A program made the position numbers and the translations under genes. Below, piece by piece: positions 44,032 to 55,914 of a stretch of DNA of 64,000 nt. Source of the DNA: Ottelia alismoides (Eukaryota > Streptophyta > Magnoliopsida > Alismatales > Hydrocharitaceae); the NCBI GenBank assembly GCA_037367405.1, contig JAZKJV010009629.1, positions 803,501 to 867,500 of the forward strand, written 5' to 3'. How positions within the stretch are numbered: the stretch's first letter is position 1; each line of letters begins with the position of its first letter. A model generated the notes under the pieces. That model made no database searches. It saw nothing but the letters and a program-made list of their open reading frames with translations, and was not told the origin of the DNA.

Positions 44032-47000
44032 TGATTTAGCCGAAATTCACGGAGTCTAAAATTGGTATCTCACACAAGGCAGAGACACCTGTCGCTGTGA
44101 CGACTCACGATAAATCTGGACTAAAATCAACAATTAACCCACACTAAATATCAATAAATTAGAAATAATGTGGAGTTAAAATTTATTTTTAACTCTGCAC
44201 AAATGGTGTAAAGGGCAAGTATGCAGAGAGTTCGAACACAGGGAGCAAACAGGGTAATTCAAATAAATGTGCACATGTGTGTGTGTGAATGTGTGGTGTC
44301 TACACTAAGCAAGCAAACAAAGCAATTTTTGTGGGTTTTAAATTTTTGATTATTTTTTTGTTAATTTTTAATTTTGTATTTTTATTTTTAATTTTCTGAT
44401 TTTTAAAATTTTATATTTTATAACCTTTTTTTAATATTGGAATTTAAAAGCAATGTAATAAAAGACAATATAAAGTATTTATAAAAATATGCAAAAATAA
44501 CCAAAAAATCAGAAATAAAATGTTTTTGATATTTTTGAGATTTTTTACTGTTTTTGTGATTTTTGGGTATTTTCAAAGTGTTTTTGATATTTTTAAACAC
44601 TGAAATAAAGCAAAACAGTGGGCAAGCTACTGGCTGGATATAAAACTGGAACTAAAAATAGCAAATAGCCACAAAATTTGTACACACTATTTTTCAAATA
44701 AAGATAACGAAATATAGAACAAACAGGAACTAAGTTTGTGATTTTTGGAGTCTTCTTTGATTTATATATTTTTTTGAAGTTTTTGAGTGTTTTTAAATTT
44801 GTAATGTTTTTCTTTTAAAATTTTTAGTGATTTTTGGATTGACACTAAAATAGGTTAAAAATAGACACTAGGGAATTTATTTGGAATTTTTCGAGGTGTT
44901 TTAATATTTTTTTGGTATTTTCTAATCTAGACAGTGAATAAAAAGCATGTTTTTGATTTTTAATAAATATAGAAACAAAACAAAATCAAAAACTAAAAAT
45001 AGGGCGTCATAATATAAACATACAGGAGCTTAATCCTAATTTTTGAGAATTTTTGGAATTTAGATGATGCTTCAAATAAATATTACAAGTATACAAAAAT
45101 TTCAAGGCCTAGCAGGGGCATATACCCAAATATTCAAAAGTTCAGGACTGACCATGCAATTTGCACCAAAACTTTCCACTGAGTAAAATATATTTTGGAC
45201 CAATAGCCAATACCCAAAGCCGCGAGGGCTTCTTTGTAAAAATCACCAGGCTCACGTGACTCGCACACGACCTGGCGGGGGTATAAACATAAATATGCAA
45301 AAACTGAGGGGCTAAATTGCAAAAGTTCAAGAAATATTATAACTTCTCATCAATGTTTAGGGATTAAACTCAAATGACACCAAACCCTGGGGTCCCTTTT
45401 GCAAAAATCCCAGACGCACGCTACAGGCACGTGCACCAGGGGGAGGACCAAAATGCAATATCGAAAACTACGGGGGTCTTTTAGCAATTATTACAAAACT
45501 TTTAATAAGGCAGACGAAAGTTTAAATATTTTTTACGAAATACAAAACTTGACAGGGTATAAGGCAAAATTACCCAATCAAGGGGTGGATCGCACGGCTG
45601 AGAGGGTGGCACTTAAGCCACGTGTCGACGAGGGAGGCCGCGATACCCCTTCAGATCCGACGCCTAGGATTAGATCTCCGCACGGAGATCTACGGCAACT
45701 GGAGGCTTCAATCGGACGGTAGGTGGACGCCTGGAGGAGCGGGCATCGATCGGACGGCGCAGAGGCACGCTGGAAGAACAAGGAAGAAGGACCGCCGTGG
45801 CGACCTTTCTCCGTCTAAGGCTCCTCGCTCCGGCGGTCAACGGGCTTCAAAGTGGGTCCAGGCGATCAATGCAGGGTTCCTCTGTTGTCTGGAAGCAGCG
45901 GAGTGATGCGAAGAACGACGGAGCTCTTCCACGGCGAGGAGGAAGTTGCGAAGCTCCAGGTGCTCCGGCGAAGACCCAAAAATACCCCAGACGCGTTAGA
46001 ATGTCCAAGAACCTGCACAGAAGATGTGTGATATGATCGGGGGCAAAATACCCCGATCACGTGGCGCAAGAAATGGTGGTATGCGGAGGTGGTTGGCGCG
46101 GAGAACAGCGGTGGCCGGAGATGCCTCCGGCGACTGTCGATTGAGCGAATCGATGCGCGGATGAAATGGATAAACGGGGGAAAATGAAGCAGGGAATGCA
46201 AGGAATGAAATGACGATGAAAAACTAAGGGTATACCACTGCCTCGAGCCCAGAAAGGGAGAGGGAGAGTTACCTCGACGGCTTGGCCGGAGGTTGATTGG
46301 AACTCGCCCAAACGTGGCTGATCCACCGCCCTGACGAGAGCTCCACGGAGCTGTCACCTCTGGGGAGTACTAGCGAGGTCAAGGGGGGATGTTTGGATGG
46401 ATTTGCGGTTCAAATTTTTGAATGAAGTCAAGGGGGTGTTTTTGAAGGGTTGACGAGGAGGTTCCTTGATCGAGGTCTCTGGCACGATGCAGTAGTCCTC
46501 AGCCCAAGAAGAACCTTGGGCGAGCAAGATGAATAGTAGGGGAACGATTTTGCAGAAGGAAATTTCGCGAAAGGATGAAAGACATTGCCTCGATAAATCC
46601 GCAAAGGCGGACGAAAAACGAGGTAGCAGATCTACAGGGAGGGTAGGTCAGTCTGTTGACCTTGGTCAACAGTTCTGACCTCCTGGTTGGTCCACGTGCA
46701 CCAACCAGGAAAAACCCTAAAAAATGTTTTATTAATTAATTTAAAAATAGTAAATGGCATTATTAATTTATGATTATAAAATAAGAAATATTCGTTATTT
46801 TATGTAGTATTTTATTATGATTTTTAATTTATTTTATGAGGTACATTTTTACAAGTTTACTTTTTAGCCCTATATAGGTATATTACCTATGTATTTTAGT
46901 ATTTTATTTTTATTTTGCGTATTTTATTTTTATTATTTTCATTAGTTATTTTATAAAATTATAAAATATTTTTATATACACAAATATATTTTTATTTTAT

Positions 47001-47857
47001 TTTTCTGATTTATTTTGTGTATTTAATAAATTATAAGAGTATGTTACATAGGTATGAGTACAGGTATTATACCTGTATGATCTTATATTTGTTGATTTTT
47101 ATTTTGAGTTTTCTTTGTACTTTTATTCTTATTTTAATATACATATTTATTATAAGTAATATTTATAAGATTATAAAAATATAAAAATACAAAAATAATG
47201 AATAAAGAATAAATTGAATATTTTATTCAGTACAAGTATACAATGTGGGTCCAAAACTCAACTTTCGAACCGTAGCTCCGCCAAATGCGAAACCACCGCC
47301 ATTAAATAGCTTATTTTCTTCTATATACAATTAAAGGTGAGTATGCTGCATTTCGTGTTGTCAGTTGTGAGATACGGGTCTGGGAAGATGGGATTATGGA
47401 TTCTTATTCAGACCATAACTTTTTATCTTTACATTATTTTTCTGTGAAATCAATTTTGTATTTTTCTTTATAAAATTATCTACAACTTTCATGTACAAAG
47501 TTTCTTTATTTGATGTATAAAAAGTGGAACCAAAAATAGGTCCCAAAATGAATAAAGAATGAATAGAAAGTATAGGTATTTATACTGCATTTTTGACCTT
47601 ATCTCCCCCTACTTTATTCCTGGTCGACCTATTCATCGAGATGCCTAGGTCTAAGGGTTTTGGGTCATAAAATATTTTTATTCAATTTCTTTTCTTTATT
47701 TATTCTATAATTTTGGCTTTAATTACAACATTTTATACACTATGTAGATGCACATGCATGAATGCTAAGATGATGATATTAATGCTATTTACAGGCATTT
47801 GCTAGGGTTTTTGATGCCAAAATGATATAATAAAGATGATGAAATGTGGATTCATCA
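44032..47857 (-). repeat. Solo LTR G inside element C
   Basis: A 3.8 kb LTR on the minus strand starts TGATGAATCCACATTTCATCA at 47857 and ends ...GGCTAAATCA at 44032. It has TG...CA ends and the TSD TCAAG on both sides. No PBS, PPT or internal region is present, so it is a solo LTR. It has the AT-GC-AT layout (GC-rich 45560-46700). It belongs to a family distinct from the C and A LTRs. The ORFs in the GC-rich part overlap on both strands and are not called. Confidence 0.87.
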
Positions 47858-49353
47858 TCAAGCACCCACTCTGTGCACCGGAATGCATCATCGTCTGAAG
47901 TCTGTCTCTGGTCAATCTGGAAGCAGGAGAAGGTACTGGTCAACACCACGGAGGCTGGCAATGTGGCTGCAACTGATCCTCGTTCTGTGGCAATGCTGGC
48001 TATCATCTGGTCCTCAAAAAATGTACATGTCTCATCAAAATGGAGGAGAGAAGGCTCGAATATGGGACTCTCTATGTCTGGCATCTCGAAGTGGCATCCC
48101 GCATCGAGCTGTGGCTGTTGGGTTGAGTCCTGGTATCTGTCTGAATCTGAGAAGTATCTCTGCAGAATAGAAGCTGAGTCATCCGAGACTGGAGTCTAAA
48201 ATGCCTGGATCGATGGCTGTAGTAGCGGGGGCTCCTCCATCTCCTGGAATATCAGAAGATATGATATCCAAGACTCGTCAACTGAAAAATCCGAGTTTGA
48301 CTCGAACTCCAGCTGGAAGACCAATGGAAACTCAACCAGACTCTGGGTCAGAAGCTCCACTGTGGCAGTCATCTCCTCAATCATCTGTGTTGTATCAGAA
48401 TCCATGTCCTTGATCGGGTGTGTAGAATTTGTATACTCATGTAGTGCGGCACACCCCACTGGTACTACAACATCCTCATGTGATGTTCCGAATACGGCAT
48501 CTCGTGAAGATGGTCTCTGTGGAAGCGATCTCAAGATGGCATCAAGTAACTCAATATCGGAACTGCGGTGTGAATCTCCACATGAGGTCACGACCAGTGC
48601 TATCTGATCAGCGGTCATCCTCCTCATGGAGATCTCGATGAGGTCTGTCGGTGAAAGTCCGTGATCGGGAAATATCTTCAAAAGGTCAAGAAACCTCAGC
48701 CATGCATCATGCACTGGCTCCTGGGGGTCTACTGAATAATCCATGATCAAAGACCGCATCATATCTGTTCTATGCATGGGGATAAAATCTCTATAGAAAC
48801 TCAAAGCGTAGCTCTTCCCACGTAGCAAATCTCCTTCCCAAACATCTATGACATTTCATGGCTCTGTCATGAAGGGAAAATGGGAAGGTCTTCAGCATCA
48901 GCTCCTCTGCAGTGATATCTGAATATGTATGGCTATCACAGAACTCCTCGAACTCGGCCAGATGAAGATAGGCTCCTCGTGCACCTCTCCTGAGAATGTC
49001 GGCAGTCTCTGAATAAACTCCAAATCCAGAATGAATGGTCTGAAAGTAGAAGCTGACTGAGCTCCCTGTCCTATCTGCTCATCCATCATGCTGGCATAGT
49101 AGGCATCTGATAGTCGCGTCTGCTCTCTATGATCATATAAGGAGTGCACCCTCATCCCAATAGTGAAATCGTTCGGGTCTCGCATCTGCTCCATCTGATC
49201 TCCATGGACGTGTAGCGTAGCATGCCCCGAAGAATGAATGGGATGGGAGGGAGGGAACAGAGGGTCGGTCGGAGTTTTGACTTCCCTCGAAGGTGGATTG
49301 GAATGATGGAAAGAAGAAGTCGCAAGAGTCGGCAAGAAAGGAGGGGAATCCAT
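47858..49353 (-). pseudogene. gag-like ORF of element C, N-terminal and central part
   Basis: The chosen start is the ATG at 49353-49351 (MDSPPFLPTLAT). FSGEVHEEPIF at about 48970-49000 corresponds to the FHG..EEPHIHL block of B. A shift near 48960 leads to HLAEFEEFCDSHTYSDI and FPFSLHDRAMK in another frame; a second shift leads to the long frame 48828-48196 with DYSVDPQEPVHDAWLRFLDL and FPDHGLSPTDLI, as in gag of A and B. One TAG (48196-48198) breaks the frame, and 48084-47858 continues in the same frame up to the solo LTR. No TLRSG motif or protease follows. The region is more acidic and less Q-rich than gag of A or B. Confidence 0.75.
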
Positions 49354-50859
49354 TATCCAGGGGTGGGGAAGAAGAAGTACAAGAAGACTGAAGGGAGGGT
49401 GGGAGGGAGAAAGATAGATGACTGAAGGAGAAGATAGATAAGGAGAAGGCGGATGGGATCTGGCAATCAAACAAGATCGGTCAAACAATACCCCTGATTC
49501 ACCAACGCATACAGAGCTGATGACCGTGAAAGTTCGGTCTTTTATCTTGTCGATTTTATTAGATGAATCAAACAGTCTTTCAGAGCGATTACGTGACCTG
49601 ATAGGACTCCAACGCCCCCAGGAGACTGTCTCGATCCCAAACTAGATCTTTCCCAGCCAGTACAAGCTGCGGACCATTTCCCGGCTACACGATCAGCTCG
49701 CTCTGTTAAGGATATCGCGGTCCGCTTTACCGGAAACTGGAGCGATCCTCAGTGGAGAACGATTAGCATAAAATCAGTAGTCTGAAGAGGGGTCAGATGT
49801 GGCTCTAACCTAGGGTACGAGTCACTCTTTCGCTCATCCAAACCAAGCAATGAGGGGATTGCTCTCCCAAGACAAGTTATTAAGTCCGTGTCTTTTAAGG
49901 TCAAGTTTGATTAATAGTATCGATTTTATTGTTTTTGTTTTTAGGTATTTTTTGAAAAATCAAACAGTCGTCTAACAAATTTTCCGATTTCCTTTTTATT
50001 CCTAAGTCCAGAAAGACTGAGGGGAGGAAGACGGAAAAGCCGATGCACGATGAAATCAATGATGCATGCATGAGATAGAAGGCGTACCTTGCTTCAGCAG
50101 TCTACATGCAATTATGATCCGTGCATAAATTTAAACTAATCTATATGGATGCAAAGGCGAGAACCGTCCTAAACAGAAGCTCCTATTATCGTGAAGCACT
50201 GGTTTATTTGTCAAAGTCCAAGCGTGTTCTATAGATATTATATTAGGGGCTTTGGACCTAGTGCTACCTGGCTCAGTCAAATAAAAACCTAAGTCTAGGG
50301 GCTCAAGCACAGAAATCCACGTGAAATTAAAGAAAAGAAAACGACTAAAACAAAACCGCGATGGGGTCCCCCGAGCACACCGGTGCTCGGCGAAACAGAC
50401 CCCAGCAATCCACAAGTCTGAGAGTCCTGGTCCCTGTATTATTACAATAATAATAAGTCTGATTGAAAATAAAGTAAGCTACACTAAACTATCCTCTCCT
50501 CTCTCCTGCTCGACTCCCTCGCGCTCTCCTACGGTTCTATGTAGAAAAGAGCCGCCTCCGACTCCCGCGGTTGCTTCGGCGTTCTGAAGAAAGCCGCCTC
50601 GGTCCTCGGGCCCTCACAAGAAAGTCAAACAAAAGATGTCAGACCACAGTTATTATAATAATGCAAATGAAAATAAATAAAAGCAAATATATGCAAAAAT
50701 GGAAATAAAAACAAATAAAATAAAAACACACAAAAACAAAATAAAAGAAAATAAAATAAAAGAAGACGAGAAAGCTGCGAAAAGCCGTGAAAGAAAACAA
50801 AAGGCCACGGAAAAAGCCACGAACGAAAACCGAAGAACAAAACGACTACTATGCCGTGC
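49354..50859 (-). other. 5' leader of element C
   Basis: This is the leader between PBS and the gag-like start. The 49511-49870 part is the block conserved with A and D. CAAGGTACGC occurs on the sense strand near 50090. The GC-rich section 50500-50610 corresponds to similar pieces in A (7120-7215) and D (55730-55800). Confidence 0.7.
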
Positions 50860-50877
50860 TCCCAGGCAACGGTGCCA
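50860..50877 (-). other. Primer binding site of element C (tRNA-Asp type)
   Basis: The minus strand reads TGGCACCGTTGCCTGGGA, two mismatches to TGGCGCCGTTGCCGGGGA, and it lies three bases inside the LTR. Confidence 0.85.
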
Positions 50878-50880
50878 TTC

Positions 50881-53800
50881 TGAAGACCGAAATATGATCT
50901 CACTATCGGGGTAAGGTGTAAATAATCAGAGTCGTTGCGACTCGAATAGCAAGGCTCAGTCAACAAGAAAAATAGACCACCAAAATAAGAGAAATCAGTC
51001 AAAAACCGAATAGTTGTCTCGCTATTTATTTAACCTAGTATAGCATCCAGGGTCGAACACAAGGAGCACGTGTTGGCCAAAAAGGCCTACGAAGTAGTCA
51101 GAAAATCAAATAAAATAAAGAAAATATTTGTTTGGTGGATTTTATGGTTTTTATTTTTTTTGTATTTTTAATTATAAGGAAAATATAGAAAGAAGCCAAA
51201 AAGAGCACACTCAACAAATTATTTAATGCCATAAAAAATGTCAAAAAATTCAAATAATTTTTTTTCGGTTTTATAATTTTTTAAGTAATTTTTTTAATTT
51301 TCTCAGATTTTTATATTTTTTGTTAATTTTATAAAAATGAAATAAGGCAAAAATAGGAGGTTATTGTGCAGCCTGATTTGAAAGGCTATTTAACAATGGA
51401 TAAATATCATATAAAAATCTGGAGATAATTTTTTATCAAACTACAAATAAAAACTAAATTACAGAAAAAGAAATTGCATTTTTCAAATTTTTTAGAATTT
51501 TTAATGATTTTTATAAGATTTTTAGAGTTTTTCAATTTTTAAGGGTTTTATAAGTCCAAATCAAGTGAAAATTGGATAGAAGCAAGGAAAATAGAAAACA
51601 AGCAGACACTAATTTTTTAGAATTTTTGGAGAGTTTTTATTAATTGATTTTATAATTCAAACAGTAGCAAAAAGAGAGGTTTTTGAATTTTTTAAAATAG
51701 AAAATAACAATAAAAATGTCCCAAAAAATTAGTGAAATTTTAACATAGTGGTAGGGACCACCTATCCAAATTTCACTAAATTTGGAGTTAATATGGTATT
51801 TTATTCACCGAATAAACAAGGCACATCACACATGACCTAATCGCAAGAAAAACAAGTTTCAGGGGCTAAAATGAAACACGTGAAAAAAGTATAGGGGGTT
51901 TAGTGTAAAAAGAACATCAAATTCAACACATGCTCTAATCAACCACGTACATGGGCATATATGCAAATATTAAAACTTAAAGTTCATTTCATAACATCCA
52001 TAAAGCCCATCCCATTACATGCAAAAAGCCCCAAAAAATCACACGACGAAGCACGTGCATCACAACTGGGAGGACTAAAGTGTAATATCTCACAACATTA
52101 GGGTCCAGAGTGCAATTATTTTAAAATAAAAACAACTATGACACGTATTTACAGGACTAAACTATAAATGCTAAAGAAAGCGGGGCCTATGTGATATTTA
52201 CCCATTTATTAAGATCCGACAGCTGCAAGGCGGATCCACATATGATCGGACGGCTGTGATTCACAGATGCCCCTTCGGTGATCTGCGGCTCGGATCTGAT
52301 CCTCAGATGGATATAACGGTCAAAAGTCCCTCACGAACGGATGGTCGAGATCTGAACTGGAGCGAGGGGCTGATCGAACGGCGATGGAGGGCCCTCGATG
52401 AACTAAACGCCGACGAACTTCGCCCGGCCACTGAGCGCGCTAGGGAGGTCCTCCGAGGCTGCTAAGATGGGGGTATCGGAGTTGGAAGCAATCCGCAGCT
52501 GATGGGGGTCTCCAACAAGGCCGGGAGCGTCGGTGGAGCTCCGGCGATGAAGGGGACCTGGGGGTCCTATTCCTGAGTAATCGAGCCTCCAGATGAGGCT
52601 CTTAAGCCTTGGTACCTGCACAGGATGCAAGAGGGGTCGAGGGCAAACTGCCTCGACCCGTTATCGGGCGAAATGGGCGATCAGGGGAGTCGGGGCGTGG
52701 TCCTCCGATGAGTGGTGGCGGAGGAGGACCTAAGTCCAGGTTCCGGGGCGAACCCAGATGATCAGATGGGTGAAGAAGATTCAGAGGAGTCTCATGAAGA
52801 TGTAGGGATGGTCGGATGGCGAAATGGGTGGTCGGATGGCTACAGGGTATTGAGGCTACCTGATGATCGGAAGCGTCTATGGGGGAGGTCAGATACCTCC
52901 TGGGATCCTCGCCTCGATGGAGCGACGCCTCTAGAGGCTCGAGCTCGTCGGTGGCGGAGCACGACGACGTAGGTCGTCGGACCTGAGGCTACAACGTCTC
53001 CTTCCTCGCTGCAACACCCCCTCGGACTTGCTGTCACTCAAGGCAAGAGAGTGGAGGTCCTGAAAATCGAAGACGGAGGCCAAAGATGAAGGAAATGGCG
53101 GCTCCAGGTGAGGTCTTATACTGATAGGGATCCGGGAAGATGGGAGTCGGGCGCGCAATTCGATGCACGGACCCCTAAAGAGAAGATCGGGCGTGCGTCA
53201 TGGATCATGCGTCAACAATCGTAGCCCGGGGTTTGGGCGAATGGATGGCGGATCACGTCAGGAAAATATGGAGAAATCGTGTCGGCGACGTGGATCCGTG
53301 GAGAGGTGGTCCAGGGGGAGTTGACCAGGGGTCAACATCCCCCGTGGACCAATGAGAATCTGCCAATTCGAAATTATTCGTAAATTCAATAAAAATAGTA
53401 AATGATTTTATTTCAAAATATTTTCAAAATGAAAAATGTTTATTTATTTTCAAAGTATTTTTTAATGATTTTTATTTATTTTTTGAAAAATAAATTATGT
53501 ATATACATTATATTATAATATATACAGGTATAAATACCTATCTATTTTCAATTTTTATTTTTATTTTATTTTTGTACAATTATCCCAATTTTATATTTTA
53601 TTTATTTACAACATAAATTTTGGGATATAAAATAATTTTATTTTATTTTTATTATTTATTTACAAGGGTAAAATAAATAGGTCTTTTATTCTTATATACA
53701 TGATATATGTACACTGAAGAGAGAGAAATTATTTCTTTTTGTTTTTATTTAATTTTTCTGATTTTTATTTTATTTTTATAAATATATACAAAATATGGGA

Positions 53801-54142
53801 AACACATTTTTTATTTTTATTTTTTAAAAAAATAAAATTTATACATAAGAGGGGGTGTTACAAGGTTGAGTTGCCCTATCTCTCTCTACTTATTTTATTT
53901 GGCAATCAGACCCATATTGGGTCCTCTCTTAGGTTCAGGTCACTCAATATTTATTCTAAATATTTCCCTCTTTTTCTTTATTTCTCTATTCTTTTATTTT
54001 TGCACAAAAACATGCTAATTATAAGTATTTATACAAAGCATGTATTTTGATAATTTATTGTATTTACAAGTATATACATGGTGTTTTGCAAAGATTTATA
54101 GCTAAAATAAAAGAATAAAGAGTGATGAATGAGGATTCATCA
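50881..54142 (-). repeat. 5' LTR of element C
   Basis: It runs from TGATGAATCCTCATTCATCA at 54142 to ...TTTCGGTCTTCA at 50881. It is the counterpart of 37872-41200 and adjoins the PBS. Confidence 0.9.
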
Positions 54143-54147
54143 ATGGT
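54143..54147. repeat. Target site duplication ATGGT (right copy) of element C
   Basis: It matches 37867-37871; D's gag resumes beyond it. Confidence 0.88.
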
Positions 54148-54486
54148 CTCCAAGGAGGCTAAGAGTGTGTTGTTGATGGCGGCCTGGTCAAGTACATACA
54201 CTGATCCCCGAGGCTACTCATTGGGGCGTCCGTCACTGGTGGCCATCTCTTGGGTCTCTGTAAAGGCAAAAGACCCCAACTCAGGTGCCGTCAAGTGAAT
54301 AAATAACTGTACTGGTCTCTGCTCTGGCACCTCAGGACTGGAAGAAGGGTGGTCAAGGGAGAACAGGGTGGTAGTGAACTCAGGATCGGAGATCGGGTCT
54401 GGGCTCTCTGAAGCCGCCCTAGATGAATGGAGAGGAGTGCTCGAAGGCGGTGCTATCAAAGGCAACCTAAGGGACCTCCTTCCCAT
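54143..54486 (-). pseudogene. N-terminal gag fragment of element D
   Basis: The minus-strand frame with MGRRSLRLPLIAPP (ATG at 54486-54484, another Met codon just upstream at 54489-54487) passes through LGSFAFTETQEMATSDG to AINNTLLASLETM, then the C insertion. A TGA sits at about 54214. Element B has the corresponding part at 10330-10594. Its continuation is at 37866 downward. A start as far upstream as 54546 (MTSHLVCIPYP) is also open. Confidence 0.75.
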
Positions 54487-54546
54487 CATCGTGATGAGGG
54501 GATTTATGAAGATTGGATATGGAATGCAAACAAGATGTGATGTCAA

Positions 54547-55890
54547 ACCCCTTTTTCACCTAATCGACACTCGAGCTGATGACTGTAAAAGATCGGTCGT
54601 TAATCTTGTCCAATTTTATTAAGGTGAAGAATCAATCTATCAGTGCGATTAAGCGAGCTGTTGGGAACCTAATGCTCCCAGGATACTAGCCCGTATCTTG
54701 CAACTAGTTTTTCCCAGCTAGTATGGGTGCAGACCGTTTACCGGCTATCTAATCTGCCCAATATGCTAAGGAAGTCCTGGAACGATTATCGACTATCTAG
54801 TGAAATCCTCACTAGAAAACAACTAGATGCAAGACCAGTAGTCTGAAAGGAGTTCGGGTATGGCTCTAGCCTAGTGTGCGGGTCACACTCTCACTGTAGA
54901 TAAATAAACCAATGAGGGGGTGACTCTCTCTAAAATAAGAATTTTTACGTGAAGTCAGTTTTAGGATCAAGTTTGCATTAACAGCCCCAATTTGATTGGG
55001 TTATATTTTTTTAGGTATTTTTCTGAAATAAGACAATTCCTAACGAATTTTTTGATTTCCTTGGTTATTTTGAGTCCAATAAAACATGAGAAGGAAGTTG
55101 AAAAAGCTGATGTGTGATCAAACACAATGATGCATGCAGAGATAGAAATGCATACTTGACTCCAACACTCTACATGCAGGGTGATCCCCGCATAAAAGTA
55201 AAGACAAGAAATAAACTACATATATGATGCACGAAAATATCAGCCTTAGACGAGCAATTTCTATTAATTGCGAAGCACAAATAGCTAACTATCAGGAAGG
55301 GAGATCGGAGTCAGGTCTTTGATGTCGATCGATGCTCACCACAATGGGTCTTGCTAGTGCTGTATACGACCTCTCTCGGCACGTGGTCTCTAATCCCAAT
55401 AAGTTAACTTTTTTGGATTTTATTTTAGCTAAGTTCAATTACGATATGTAGGAACAAATAAGCAATTAGGTGTGGGGTCTTAGCTAATTACGTCACAATC
55501 AATAGAAATTCCCAAGTCTAGGGGCTAAAATCTCGAGAATCAAAAAGAAATAAAATGCGATAAAAACAAAACATGAAAAGCCGTGGTGAGATATCCCGAG
55601 TACATCGATACTCAGCGAAACAGACCCCGAAGTCTAAGTGTCCAAGCAAGTGTCCAAGTCTACAATTATTACAATAATAAAAATGTTTTGCAAAAATATA
55701 CTATCTATATGCTATAACTAAATCCTCTTGCTCTCCTGCTCCTCCTCAAGTACGAGTTCCTCCACCAGAAAGATGAATCGTCCCTCGGACGGTTCTTCGC
55801 ACAAAAAGAAAAATAGAAAAGATGTCAGAAATAATTATAGCAAACAGATGAGACAAATATGCAAAATGAAATAAGACTACTAAGTCGCAC
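54547..55890 (-). other. 5' leader of element D
   Basis: The leader between PBS and gag. The block at 54579-54930 is conserved with A and C; sequence near 55100-55200 (TGATGCATGCAGAGATAGAAATG) also matches the other leaders. No coding frame is supported. Confidence 0.7.
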
Positions 55891-55908
55891 TCCCCGACAA
55901 GGGCACCA
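55891..55908 (-). other. Primer binding site of element D (tRNA-Asp type)
   Basis: The minus strand reads TGGTGCCCTTGTCGGGGA, three mismatches to TGGCGCCGTTGCCGGGGA. It lies 6 bases inside the LTR end. Confidence 0.75.
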
Positions 55909-55914
55909 TTCTAA

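Larger units (their letters stand above)
37872..54142 (-). mobile_element. Element C: pol-less (non-autonomous) Athila-like element
   Basis: Complete on the minus strand: 5' LTR (50881-54142), PBS, leader, a gag-like frame, a 3' untranslated region with hairpins, PPT and 3' LTR (37872-41200), bounded by the TSD ATGGT. Without the nested solo LTR G it is 12.4 kb. No protease, RT, RNase H or integrase motif is found between gag and the 3' region, so it would need enzymes in trans, plausibly from B/D-type relatives with the same PPT and closely similar LTRs. In a hand-compared 213-bp stretch of the two LTRs (39248 and 52250) I counted about 18 differences (~8%), so it is old. Confidence 0.88.
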
